From the NCBI GenBank assembly GCA_020726505.1, contig JAHLEZ010000008.1, forward strand, positions 2,666,001 through 2,730,000: 64,000 bases of DNA, given 5' to 3'. Of this stretch, positions 45,990-57,146 are shown one piece after another (the stretch's first letter is position 1; every line of letters begins with the position of its first letter). The stretch is from Leptodontidium sp. MPI-SDFR-AT-0119 (lineage: Eukaryota; Ascomycota; Leotiomycetes; Helotiales; Leptodontidiaceae). The position numbers and the translations under genes are program-made. The notes beneath the pieces are model-generated. The model was not told where the DNA came from. It was given only the letters and a program-made list of their open reading frames with translations, and ran no database searches.

Positions 45990-47371
45990 ATGGCCAATCC
46001 AAGATGGGTGGTCAAGCTCGTTTCAAGAGCTGCCATTATCGGTGTTGTCTTCATTGGCATCCTCTATCAATTTATTTTCAAATCTATCATATTCGATGCC
46101 CTCGGATATGGACGTAAGGTCCAATCAATCAAAGACTTCAACAATGTCCATTGCGAGAAGGTCGATGATCTGGGGCTGGAAGGATGTGAAGATATGTGGT
46201 TGCACGACAAGACCGGATATCTTTATATGGCGTGTTCGGATTCGCAAAGCCGGGTCGACTGGCTTCCCGCGTTTGTTTCCTCTATCCCATCATCCTCAAT
46301 TAGCTATATCTGACATTCGTCGTAGTGTTGGTCATCTCAATGCGACTGGACGTAGCTTGACAGACCGTATTGCCGTCCTCGACACACGAGGATCAGGCCC
46401 TTTAGCATCTCGCCTCAAATGGCTCTCTCTCGAGAACTTCTCTGGCATCAACGGAGATGGAACGTTAAACCTGCACGGTTTCGACATCCGAGGCGACAAG
46501 CACACCAATATCCTCCGTATTCTCCTGATCAACCATCGTCCTCCATTCGACCCAATCACCGGCGCGCCTCTCGACGCCTCAAAAGTCGGCGCCAATTCAA
46601 CAATCGAGCAATTCCAAACCAAAGCTGGAACAAACACCATGCGTCACGTGAGAACATATGTGAACGACATCATCCAGACGCCGAATCGCGTGGCTTGGAT
46701 GAGCGAAGATACCTTTGTCTTCACGAATTCCCATAGTGCTAAGGTTGGATTTGTAAGTCTCTCACATGAAATACATGTGATTTGAATAGCTACTGACAAT
46801 CACCTAGCGTCAGAGACTAGACCCCTTCATCGGTGGAGGCAATGTTGCATACTGCCATCGAAACCGCTGCAAGGTATCTTCCTCTAGCATCAAGTTCAAG
46901 TTCCCCAATGGTCTCGTCAGAGGTCACGAAGGGCTCATCTACGTACCCGGCACAATCGATGGGACAATATCAGTCTTCACTCTCACAGCCGATCATAATC
47001 TCCAACAAGTGAATACGATCGAAACTGGCCTACCACTTGACAACCTCTCCGTCGACAAGAATGGAGACATCTTCGCCGCAGCTATTCCACAAGTGCACAA
47101 ATGGATCAAGAGTTCGAAAGCTCCATTCAATGCGATTTCTCCCAGTGCAGTGCTAAAGATCAGGAGGATTAATAGGAAGGGTGGCCAGGCATCGGGGAGG
47201 AGGAGTCTGTTCTCTCATGATCTGGATTATGAAGTCGAGAAGGTCATTGAGGATGATGGGCATGTCTTGCCTGGATCGACCATTGCGGTGCATGATGTTG
47301 AGACTGGGAGATTCTTCCTGGGTGGTGCTATGTCGCCGTACATTACGATTTGCGAGCCGAAGAAGCGATGA
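45990..47371 (+). CDS. membrane-anchored paraoxonase/arylesterase-like beta-propeller protein
   Basis: Exons 45990-46270, 46326-46752 and 46808-47371 give 423 residues. Residues about 12-33 are a signal anchor (A-A-I-I-G-V-V-F-I-G-I-L-Y). The rest follows the SMP-30/paraoxonase six-bladed propeller: G-C-E-D-M-W-L near residue 65, H-G-F-D-I-R near 145, Y-V-N-D-I-I near 212 with N-R-V-A-W, F-P-N-G-L-V near 268 and L-D-N-L-S-V-D-K-N-G-D near 332. The Asn and Asp residues at these spots form the central calcium site in paraoxonases. These hydrolyse lactones and aryl esters. The fungal substrate is unknown; the N-terminal anchor suggests an ER or secretory-pathway location. Confidence 0.88.
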
Positions 47372-48312
47372 ATGTCAGTCGGTTATAGAGACAAATATAC
47401 CTATGATCACTCATAAGATGTACGACAGTATTTCGCATCCATTTCTTCGATTTTCTTGAAAATCGTTTACTTGTCACATGCGTCCTTCCTTCTGAAGAGC
47501 AAACTCCCGGATTCTTAAGTCTCCATTTGACAACCCCATCCCCCATTTCAACAATATCACTCAGCCTCATCAGCCTTGCCGACGACAAGGATCATGCTCT
47601 CAAACAGTCTAATCCTCTGATTGCTTCGTGATACAATAAGGGATGCAGGTCGCTTCAGGGCACCCAGGAACTCCAAGAGTTCATTTTTAGTGTTTTCCTT
47701 TGGGGCACCCGCGGGTGCCCCTCGCTACAGCGCCTCATAAGCCCACCCTTCCACCGCCAGATTCTTGGGTCCGGCTCACTTTCTTTCCTCTCCCCAACGC
47801 TACTCAACTACCGTGCACCAGTCAGCCCTATCAAAAGACTATATACTTATCTACAACCAGTCGCACCACTTCCGTTCCCCAACCTCAACTGCCATATACC
47901 CCAGTTTTAAGATAGCAATTATCCTCAAATTGAATCTCACATGTTCAAACACGCACTGTCCTTGCGGCGTAGCAGGCACTTGTCACATCCGCCACAAGGA
48001 AGATGGATCAGGCCAGGCCCGAGTCCAACGGCAAGGCTCCGTCAGGATCTCTCATAAACCTAGTCGAGTAGGAAGGAACCTGCTACCATATAGTAAAGCA
48101 GTACGCGTCTTATTATCTTGAAATCCTGCGGCTGAGATGCCCATTTCAGGAACGAATGCGGCCTAGTGATGGCATTCATAGATCATAGATACTAGTGTCT
48201 TCGGCGTTTAAGTCTGATTCCTCTACTGAATTTCCTTTTCCTTCCCCCCTTTTTTTCTCCTCTCGTCTACTTGATCTACTCTCGAGGCGTTTGCTGGTGG
48301 AAATTTGTCAAC
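47372..48312. other. intergenic with palindrome
   Basis: 940 bp before the ABCG relic. It contains a 20-bp perfect palindrome at 47702-47721. A 118-residue frame at 47765-48121 has a Cys-containing patch but no recognised family. Confidence 0.4.
47702..47721. repeat. 20-bp perfect palindrome
   Basis: GGGGCACCCGCGGGTGCCCC equals its own reverse complement. It is GC-rich in a less GC-rich spacer. It could be a dyad binding site, a hairpin or a fused pair of terminal repeats; no neighbour explains it. Confidence 0.7.
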
Positions 48313-48456
48313 ATGGCGGCCAATTTACCGCCTTTCGTTGCGAATAATGAGACGAACCAAACTGGATCATGCATTCTCCCTGGAGCTGTGACTATTCAAA
48401 TCCAGAATAGTACTAAATGGCAGAAAAATGGGTGTAATCTAGGCTTCAATTTGTAA

Positions 48457-48461
48457 GGTTC
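48457..48461. repeat. retrotransposon target-site duplication, left
   Basis: GGTTC directly before the 5' LTR, repeated at 54292-54296 after the 3' LTR. Confidence 0.9.
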
Positions 48462-48647
48462 TGTCAAGGGCTCGAATCAGGTGACTTTCATACTTTTATG
48501 AAGCTATTCACAACTTTGTATCAGCCGCACGAGCTAACTCGTAAACGAACATAAAAGACAGATTTCCTTAAGAATATCTTCTCTCCTTGTAATCAATCAA
48601 TTCAACCAAGTCGCAATTGTCCACGTACTTGCACTCGTTCCGTGACA
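48462..48647 (+). repeat. 5' LTR (186 bp)
   Basis: TGTCAAGG...CGTGACA. An ATAAAA box at 48551-48556 lies about 38 bp before the block GTAATCAAT (48589-48597), which may be the transcript start because it pairs with the primer site. Confidence 0.95.
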
Positions 48648-48655
48648 TTGATTAC
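48647..48655 (+). promoter_or_regulatory. self-complementary primer-binding site
   Basis: ATTGATTAC at the LTR edge is the reverse complement of GTAATCAAT inside the LTR (48589-48597). This is the arrangement of self-primed Tf1/sushi-type elements, where the 5' end of the RNA folds onto the primer site instead of using a tRNA. No match to a common tRNA 3' end was evident. Confidence 0.6.
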
Positions 48656-48792
48656 CATAGAGACGATTATGATCTATTAGTCCCCGACATCGATCACGAT
48701 CCTTACACCAACAAAATCCACTTCCACAACCAATAAACCCCGCCTACCCCTCGATACAACTTGAACACTCCGTCCCGATCAACTCTACCATC

Positions 48793-50019
48793 ATGGCCTC
48801 TAGCACTCCCCAAATCAATACACCTACAGACTCCGAAGCCCCAAGAGCTAGATCAAGATCACCTGCAGTAATCCAGCACCTCACACACACCTTTCCCTTC
48901 ATAAACCAAGCTATCCAAAGCGAAGAATCCTGCCGAGCGATATGGGCATCACACCAGCCTCAGTTTATTTACGAAATCAAAGCCCTTTCCGAAGCACTTA
49001 TCGACTCAGAAACAACAATTGAACAACTCAAGAGATCTCTCTCAACCCTTTCTCAACAAGCCAAGGATTCTGAGGCCCGACACGGCGAATTACTAAGTCA
49101 GAACTATGACCTCACGGAGACCCACGCCCGCGTAGTAAGAGAGAAGGATGCTACAATTAACGCACTTAGCCTACGGCCCCCAACCGAGAAAACACAACCT
49201 TTGCGCACACCATTCCACCCAGACCCCCTAGAGTTTTCAGGAAACGATCCAAAGGAGCTACCAGCGTTCCTCTTGAAGCTGCAATTGAAGCTTAGAATGA
49301 ATCACGACTGGTGGACCTCTGAACAAGAACGAATGGGCTACGTCGTTAGTCTACTCACATCAAAAGCTTACGCCCAAATCGCCCACGGAATCAACGAAGA
49401 CGGCTCAATCTCACACCCAAATGTCCAGGCCATTGCTAGCATCCTCACCACAGCATTCGGAGATCTTAACGCCAAAGCTAACGCAGCGAAACGAATGATG
49501 ACCCTTAAGCAAGGACACTCTCCAATGGCTACGTTCCTACCGGACTGGCACGCTACCGCAAAAGCTACAAAGTGGGACGACAACGCACTCATTGACCATC
49601 TGAGAAACGCAATTCATACGGATGTCCTTAACCGGATATCTTACCTACGAGATAATGACATCCCTCACGACCTCTTGAGCTATATCGAGGTAGTCCGCCG
49701 TTGTGACTACGAAGTCCGCCAAGCCGACCCAGACTACTTCAAAGGAAAGAAGCCAGCTTCTCATGTACCACATCCCCCTATACTTACCGTTCAACCTCTT
49801 ACAACCTCCAACGGCGGCGACGCTATGGACCTGAACGCCACTTTACCCACCACTTGGGGGAAGAAAGACATTGAAAGCGGCCGAAGACCAAGAACAGAAG
49901 CCGAACGAGAAGCGAGAAGGACATACTGCACCGAACATAAGCTTTGCCACTGGTGCACTTCGTCAAAACACTCTTCCCCAAACTGCACTACAGCACCCTG
50001 GGCGACGGGAAAAGCTTAG
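48793..50019 (+). CDS. retrotransposon Gag
   Basis: 408 residues. Coiled N-terminal half, then a retrotransposon gag/capsid-like domain near residues 150-320 (F-S-G-N-D-P-K-E-L-P-A-F-L). A canonical CCHC zinc knuckle C-X2-C-X4-H-X4-C lies at the C-terminus (49944-49985, C-H-W-C-T-S-S-K-H). The frame ends with TAG at 50017, six bases after a slippery heptamer, and overlaps pol. Confidence 0.93.
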   Translation: MASSTPQINTPTDSEAPRARSRSPAVIQHLTHTFPFINQAIQSEESCRAIWASHQPQFIYEIKALSEALIDSETTIEQLKRSLSTLSQQAKDSEARHGELLSQNYDLTETHARVVREKDATINALSLRPPTEKTQPLRTPFHPDPLEFSGNDPKELPAFLLKLQLKLRMNHDWWTSEQERMGYVVSLLTSKAYAQIAHGINEDGSISHPNVQAIASILTTAFGDLNAKANAAKRMMTLKQGHSPMATFLPDWHATAKATKWDDNALIDHLRNAIHTDVLNRISYLRDNDIPHDLLSYIEVVRRCDYEVRQADPDYFKGKKPASHVPHPPILTVQPLTTSNGGDAMDLNATLPTTWGKKDIESGRRPRTEAEREARRTYCTEHKLCHWCTSSKHSSPNCTTAPWATGKA

Positions 50020-50046
50020 TCTCCTGTACAAGTCGCCACGGGAGAC
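50007..50046 (+). promoter_or_regulatory. -1 programmed ribosomal frameshift signal
   Basis: Heptamer G GGA AAA (50007-50013) is in the zero frame of gag, in the X XXY YYZ form. After a 5-nt spacer comes a hairpin with 6-bp arms GTCTCC (50019-50024) and GGAGAC (50041-50046). The gag stop TAG at 50017 follows directly. A shift by -1 continues exactly into the open pol frame (G-K then S-L-V-S-C). Confidence 0.72.
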
Positions 50047-53000
50047 ACGGCTATAAGAACGATTTACAGATCTCCTCTCTGGACTCCAATCAAGCTCACT
50101 TGTTATTACCATGTACTTTAACCGAGGATGAAGATACTTCTTCAGTTTTGACACAAGGAATGCTTGACTCAGGAGCTACAGGGAGGGGGTTCATTGACGA
50201 ATCCTTCGCGCAGAAACACCATTTCACCCTTCACGAACTACGCAACCCACGTAGGCTCAACGTAGTCGATGGAAGACCATCCTCGGCTGGCGATATCACA
50301 CATATCGTAAAACTTAACCAATCAATCAACGGACACGTCGAAAAGATGCTCTTCTACGTAACTAAACTAGGAAAGTACGATGTCATACTCGGAAAACCCT
50401 GGCTAGACGACCATAACCCCCACGTGGATTGGGCCGCGAATTCGATAACTTTCAAGTCAGAACACTGCCGCAGGAACTGCTTACAAAACGGCTGCTTCCA
50501 GCTAAACGTCAGAGGCAATACGACCCCGAAAACAGCGCCGAGCGCCCTTGCAAGCTCACACACGTCAGCCCCTAGACGCCTAGCTGCTGCCGCATTCCAC
50601 TTGCTAGCTACAAAGCACGACGTCGAGATCTTTTCGCTATCGATTTACGAAGTCGACAAGAGGCTAGCAGAGCTAGGTGTAATTACAGAAAACTCCTCTA
50701 TCATCAAAAACGACAATGCACCACTTCGGCTAGACTCAGCGCTGACAGACGTTAAAATGATGAACCAGCAACTCGGGAAACGCGACTACGACACTTCAAC
50801 TCTTCGAACTGACCATAAGCCAAATAAGAACATACAAAGGCAGCAAATGGCAGCAGATATGTACCTATCTGGTGCTTCAATCGAAGATATCAGAAAAGCA
50901 CTCGAACCTAAGATTTTCGTCGACCCCGTGGCTAAGGTCCCCTCCCACTACCACGAACGCCTTAAGGTATTCGACCAATCAGAAGCTGACGTACTACCAC
51001 CCCATCGAGACTGCGACCACGAAATCAAACTCCAACCCGGCACTACACCGCCACACGGACCCTTATATAGTATGTCAGAGGACGAACTCCTTGTCCTTAG
51101 AAAATTCCTAAAAGAGAACCTCGAAAAGGGGTTTATACGCGCCAGTACCTCCCCAGCCGCCTCGCCAGTACTATTTGCTAGAAAACCAGGAGGAGGACTT
51201 CGATTTTGCGTCGACTACCGTGGCCTTAACGCAATCACAATCAAGAACCGATACCCACTGCCATTAATTCAAGAGACACTCTCACGACTCAGCAAAGCCA
51301 GATTTTTCACGAAACTAGACGTCGTATCAGCATTTAATCGAATAAGGGTAAAGGAGGGCCAGGAATGGATGACGGCGTTCAACACAAGATACGGTCTCTT
51401 CGAGAGCCTCGTAATGCCGTTCGGTCTCTCAAACGCACCCGCGACGTTCCAAGCCCGAATAAACGAAGTCTTACGACCCTTCCTCGACCGCTTCTGTACA
51501 GCCTACATTGACGACATTCTCATTTACTCAGACGACCTACAGTCCCACAGAAAGCACGTCAAATCCGTACTCGAAGTCCTCGAGAAGGCAGGTTTACAAC
51601 TAGACGTTAGGAAATGTGAATTCGAGACTACAGAAGTCACCTACCTAGGCATGATTATCTCAACAACCGGAGTAAGGATGGACCCCTCAAAAGTCGATAC
51701 TATTGTCGGCTGGGAAGCACCAAGCCACGTCAAAGAGTTACAGGCGTTTCTAGGCTTCTCAAATTTCTACAGGCGCTTCATCAAAGGCTTTTCACGCACT
51801 GTACGCCCGTTAATCGCACTTACTCGTAAATCAGCCAAATTCGACTGGTCGACTAGTTGTCAGAAGGCGTTTGACACCCTGAAATCATGCTTTGTTTCAG
51901 CACCAATCCTACGTCACTTCGATCCTGGAAGAGAAGTGGTAGTGGAATGTGATGCTTCCGACTACGTCTCCTCAGGGATACTCTCACAATACGATAGCGA
52001 AGGAGTACTACACCCTGTTGCGTTTATGTCGAAGAAATACGACCATGCAGAGTGCAACTACGAAATATACGATAAAGAGCTTCTAGCTATAGTCCGTTGT
52101 TTCGAGAGCTGGAGACCGGAGCTGCAAGGCACTTCCTACCCAATTACAGTAATTACTGATCACGCCAATCTGAGGTATTTTATGACCACCAAACAACTCT
52201 CACAACGCCAAGTTAGATGGAGCGAGTTCCTCTCTCAATTTGACTTCATTATCAAAGCAGTCCCCGGTAAAGAGAACGGCAAGCCCGACGCACTTACTCG
52301 ACGCTCTCAAGACCTTCCCCAAACCGAGGACGACGACCGCCTGAAAGCACGTCAAAAATCACTCCTTAAACCCCACAATCTAGACCCGAAACTACAGGAA
52401 CAAATACAGCTTGAACCAGAGCTGTCCGAGCTCTTTGCGAACCTGTCCTGGGACCAAGAGATCATGTTATGCCCCTCGATCCTCGAGCCAAGCCAACCAG
52501 AACCTACGGACCACGAAATCACAAGACTGTTGGACAAAGGACTACAGCAAGACGCCTGGTTCCACAAGATACGAGACGAGATGCTGAAGTCAATGGGCAC
52601 ACCACACTCGAAAGAGGTAGCACTATCTGAATGTCGTATTACAGATGGAAGGCTATACTTCCGTGACAGAATTTACGTGCCCACAACATCGGAACTACAG
52701 ACAGACACAGTTGATTTACGGACGTTCCTCTTACAACTAGCTCATGATAGCGTCGAATCCGGACACCCTGGGAAAAACAAGCTTTACGAGCTGATTTCCC
52801 GCTCCTACTGGTGGCCGAGACTAAGCTACGACGTTTCCCAGTTTACTCGTAACTGCCTCCACTGCGCACGAAACAAGACTTCACGACTACGGTACCAAGG
52901 AACCTTGAAACCACTCCCTGTTCCACTACAACGTTGGAAGGACCTTTCTATCGATTTCATTGGCCCTATTAAAGCCACGGCAAGGGGATTTAACGCTATA

Positions 53001-54095
53001 ATGGTTGTAGTCGACAGACTATCAAAAGACCGACACTTTACACCCTGCAACACCTCAATGGGAGCGTACGACCTAGGCAGGTTATTCGTCCGAGACGTGT
53101 GGAAATTACACGGCTTGCCTAACTCAATTATATCTGACCGAGACTCTCTGTTCATATCAGAGTTCTGGAAAGCTGTATGCCACAGACTACGAATCGACGT
53201 TAAGCTATCGACAGCCTACCACCAAGAAACAGACGGCCAAACTGAAGTAGCTAACGCCTTCCTTGAGCAATACCTACGCCAGTACGTTAATTTCGCCCAA
53301 GATGACTGGGACGAATGGCTCCCACTAGCCGAATTTGCAGCACGGAACGTCGTCAGCGAGTCCACAGGATTATCACCATTTTTTGCAAACGCAGGATTCC
53401 ACCCTAGAATGAGCTTTGACCCACCACGCCCAGTACCAACCACGGCATCGAAAGCGTTGCAAGCCCGTAACCAAGAGGGTAACGACTTCGTCGAGAAAAT
53501 GAGGGAAATTACAGACCTGCTACGAACGAATATGCTATCAGCACAGGCTTCACAAGAGCAATTCGCAAACCGCAACCGATCCCCAGCACCGGCCTACAAA
53601 GTAGGAGATATGGTACTCTTGAGCACACGGAATATCGCACTCACAGGGCCGATAAATAAGTTCAACCCTAAGTTCCTCGGCCCGTACCGCGTCACAGCAA
53701 TCCCAAACTCCCACTCCTACCAACTCGACCTCCCTAGCGAGCTCTCCTTAATCCATAATGTCTTTCACGTCAACCTTTTACGGCCAGCACCAAACGACCC
53801 GCTCCCAAGCCAGAAGAACCCACCACCACCGCCGATAACTATCGACGAGAGTGGAGAAACACTATGGGCTATTGAAGCTATTCAAGACTCGAAGAGAACA
53901 AGAAGTCAAGGCTTCCAATACCTCATCAAATGGAGAGGCTACGACGACCCTACTTGGGAACCACTTGTTAACGTTATTAACGCGAGAGCGTCGATAATCG
54001 AGTTCGATAGACTCTACAAAAACAAGCCTAGACCCACAAAAAAGGAACTCCAAACAGCTAGAAGAGAGCACCAAAGGGTAGAACGGAGGGAGTAA
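50014..54095 (+). CDS. retrotransposon Pol (PR-RT-RNaseH-IN-chromodomain)
   Basis: Entered by -1 frameshift near 50013; the frame is open from before 49944 to 54095. Protease D-S-G-A-T near 50168; reverse transcriptase Y-I-D-D near 51503; RNase H with E-C-D-A-S-D near 51945; integrase zinc finger H-X-H-C-X2-C near 52760-52865 (H-P-G-K-N-K, C-L-H-C); DDE core D in S-I-D-F-I-G-P near 52950, D in S-D-R-D near 53130, and a downstream Glu; GPY/F motif L-G-P-Y near 53680; chromodomain Y-L-I-K-W-R-G-Y near 53920. All catalytic residues are present. The chromodomain may steer insertion to heterochromatin. Confidence 0.95.
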
Positions 54096-54102
54096 AGGGG
54101 GA
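54083..54102 (+). promoter_or_regulatory. polypurine tract
   Basis: Purine-rich stretch containing GGAGGGAGTAAAGGGGGA just before the 3' LTR, the plus-strand primer site. Confidence 0.75.
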
Positions 54103-54105
54103 CCA

Positions 54106-54291
54106 TGTCAAGGGCTCGAATCAGGTGACTTTCATACTTTTATGAAGCTATTCACAACTTTGTATCAGCCGCACGAGCTAACTCGTAAACGAACATAAAA
54201 GACAGATTTCCTTAAGAATATCTTCTCTCCTTGTAATCAATCAATTCAACCAAGTCGCAATTGTCCACGTACTTGCACTCGTTCCGTGACA
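54106..54291 (+). repeat. 3' LTR (186 bp)
   Basis: Identical to the 5' LTR at every base I compared. Confidence 0.95.
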
Positions 54292-54296
54292 GGTTC
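54292..54296. repeat. retrotransposon target-site duplication, right
   Basis: GGTTC, matching 48457-48461. Confidence 0.9.
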
Positions 54297-56856
54297 CCAT
54301 CCTAGACTCGGGGGAGAACGTAATTTGACCTATGCGGGTAAATACAACACGATAGACAACCCTCACTCCTACTGCCCCCCGCATCCAGTCTGCGCGGTGA
54401 GCAGACTCCACGGCGGATCCTGTCCCGTACCCCAAGGAGCTTACGAACCTATCATGTGTCCCGCGAAGTGGTATTGTCCGAAAGGCGGAATGGAGTAGAT
54501 CATTTGTCCTGCTGGGTGCTATTGTCCGAGCTGTCCGAGATGGTCTATCGAGCCATTGAAACGTGGCCTTGGTGTGAAATGATGAAGAGCATGAGTTTCC
54601 TACCGCTTAGAATCCTGGTGAACGTCGATGCGGTTCTTATCACCCTCACGATCTTCGATAAGTTGCGAACCAGATACATAAAGAGAGGAACGAAGGGGCC
54701 GAGAGTAAACAAGAAGGCATTACTGGCCCGAGGAGCTGGGAGGTTCCATGGAAATGCATACCAGGAACTCGAAGGGAACAATGGCTTTGATGGTAACGAT
54801 CATCAAATGGAGAGCAGAATCGTATCCATGCCACGGCGACCTACAGGTTTTGAGCAATTGGGCACCTCGGAGGCTGCGTTCCTGTTCCAAGATCAGTTGA
54901 AGCAGGACGACGGTTCCCAGAAAACGGATCTACATCATTTCGTGGAATCGCTGTCGAAGTGCCGATATGCTACCAAGGTTGGACTGAGTGTTGAGTTTCA
55001 GGATTTAGCGTCCAAGCCACCGAAGTTGAATAGGAAGATTCTGTCGGAGGATTCGGGGACGATTAATGGTGGGTCGCTGTGGGGTGTGGTGGGTGCTTCC
55101 AGAGCCGGGAAATGTAAGTTATCTGTGGTTCATATTACGAGAATAGAGACTGACATAAGGAAGCTACTTTGTGAATGTCCTAATGGGAAAGCAATCCAAT
55201 ACTGGAGGTGTTACAAAAACCAATGGTGTAGCATGGGAATATTGTCAAGTACTGTACAAACGCATCCCCCTAACCAACGGGTCAAACTCCAACTAACGTA
55301 TCGCCTAGATACAAAAATATCTTGGCTACGTTCCCCAGGACGATATTGTTCTTTCAGAGCTCACTGTTCCAGAAGATATCCTGCATTCGGCTCGTATACG
55401 ACTGCCTTGCACTTGGTCCGACAACGAGATTCAAGATCATGTAGATATTCTGGTCAGCTGTCTCCAGCTGGCCCACGTCCAAGATTCTCTGATAGGAAGC
55501 ACTGCAGCGTCAGTCATCTCTGGAGGACAGAAAACGAGTCAGTGTTGGAATGGAGCTTGCTGCAGCACCTATGGCTTTGTTCCTTCACGAGCCAACATCC
55601 GGGTTAGACGCAGCAGCAGCAGCAGCATCCATCATGTCCACCCGGAAAGCCCTCTCCCGCCTAGGTATGACCATCGTAACAATTATCCATCAGCCCCGCC
55701 AGGAAGACTTCGAGTCCCTCAACTCCCTCGTCCTTCTCGGCCAAGGACGCATGATCTACTGCGGTCCCCAAATGGAAATGCAACCGCATGTGGAAGGCAT
55801 TGGTTTCTAATTCCCACCTCACAGCAATCCGGCAGATGTTATGGGAGATACCATCGCCGGCGAAGGAAGAAACTACAAACGACCAGGCGACACCTCTGTC
55901 GAAGGTCTCATTCAATACTGGTCCACAGGACAAAACGACAGCTTAGCTCCCAAGCAAGATGAAATCCGCTTAGTCTCCATGATCGAGACCAGTTCTCTCG
56001 CTAAAACAGTCAAGACCCGTGGCGCACAATGGTACAAACAGATATATTTCTGCTTCACACGCTCCTTCCTACAGCAATACCGCATGCAATCGCCTTTCTA
56101 CTTCGAGATCGGCGTAGGCGCCCTCGCAGGATTCTTGATCGGCCTCTCGCAGCTCTCCCAAAATGGCCAAAACTTCCGCGGTATCTTCCACCACCATGCG
56201 ACATGCTCTCCTCATCAGCAGACTACGCCTCCGTCCCTCAGACGCCCCTCCTCGTCGGCCTCGCAGTAGGTCTCACAACCTCCGCACCAGGCGTCAAGAT
56301 CTTTGGTGAGGATGAACTCTTTTACTGGCGCGAAGCAGCAGCAGGTTACAAGCGCTTCGGCAAAGTACTCTCGACCTTCCCCCGTATGATCCTCGCGAGC
56401 TTCCACTTCACTACCCTATTCATGCTACTCACCTCTCCGCGTATCACATATATCTCATCCTTCGTCACCAACATGCTCCACTTCTACTGCATCTACGGCC
56501 TCGCATCCGACATATCCATGATCGCCCGCCGCGAGGACGGACCTCTCCTCGCTATCATGATGAGTCTCATCGTCGGCGTGCTGAACGGTATGTCCCCACT
56601 CCTGAAGAAAGTCCGCCTCTAGAAAGTCATCTGGATATGGAGGGCTAGTCCCGGGACTTGGTTGAGCGAGGCGTATTTCTCTGAGAATGTCACACCCTTG
56701 GAGTATCTGTATTAGATTGATATCGCGAGGACAAATTTGGGATACCATCTTGGTGAGTTTGGGAAGGATTTGTTGGTACTGTTTGCGATTGGGACGGTGT
56801 ATCGCGTGCTGGCTTTTCTGGGGTTGAGGTTCATGTGGAGGGATAGACAGCATTAG

Positions 56857-57146
56857 ATATTAGATACTTGAGCTGGATGACAGTGAAGCTGAACACATTT
56901 GTCTAATGCTATTCTCACAAAATTTAGGTTTTGGCGGACACAAAGCCCCATGTGGAACCCTGCCCCCGTCCATTTCTTTCTTCTTTTGTGGTATCGTTGC
57001 TCGCTAGCTACCCAACGACGCCGTGAGAAATAGCCTTCAATGAAGTTTGCAGGTACCCATGACCATAACCGACAGGCCAGTTATCCTGTAGTATAGTGAA
57101 GGCCAAAATCTCAAGCTTCTCTCAGGGGACAAGTCATAACTTGCAA
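56857..57146. other. intergenic
   Basis: 290 bp between two relic genes; nothing recognised. Confidence 0.4.

Larger units (their letters stand above)
48462..54291 (+). mobile_element. Ty3/gypsy LTR retrotransposon (chromovirus), apparently intact
   Basis: A 5830-bp element with 186-bp LTRs that read identical base by base (TG..CA ends, 5-bp duplication GGTTC). Order: 5' LTR, self-complementary primer site, gag (48793-50019), pol in the -1 frame (to 54095) with protease, reverse transcriptase, RNase H, integrase and a C-terminal chromodomain, polypurine tract, 3' LTR. Both frames are open. Identical LTRs mean a very recent insertion. The integrase-before-end and chromodomain layout place it among fungal chromoviruses. 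It sits inside the ABCG relic in the same orientation. Confidence 0.96.
48313..56856 (+). pseudogene. ABCG-type ABC transporter relic, split by a retrotransposon
   Basis: The left piece (48313-48461) encodes an N-terminal ectodomain fragment; the right piece resumes at 54292 with a Cys-rich module (C-P-A-K-W-Y-C-P-K-G-G) typical of ABCG half-transporters with a secreted N-terminal domain. The nucleotide-binding domain follows: Walker A reads G-A-S-R-A-G-K (Gly to Arg), Q-loop V-P-Q-D-D near 55340, signature I-S-G-G-Q near 55520, Walker B L-F-L-H-E-P (catalytic-site Asp to His), switch I-I-H-Q-P. A one-base insertion after the signature, an in-frame TAG near 54496, a TAA near 55808, further frame changes near 56200 and a missing internal membrane segment show heavy decay. 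The end D-R-Q-H at 56856 matches the family terminus. Decay looks older than the clean retrotransposon inside it. Confidence 0.88.

Noticed and set aside
47765..48121. 118-residue plus-strand frame with a C-P-C-G patch
   Set aside because: No domain match and no coding partner; kept only as spacer.
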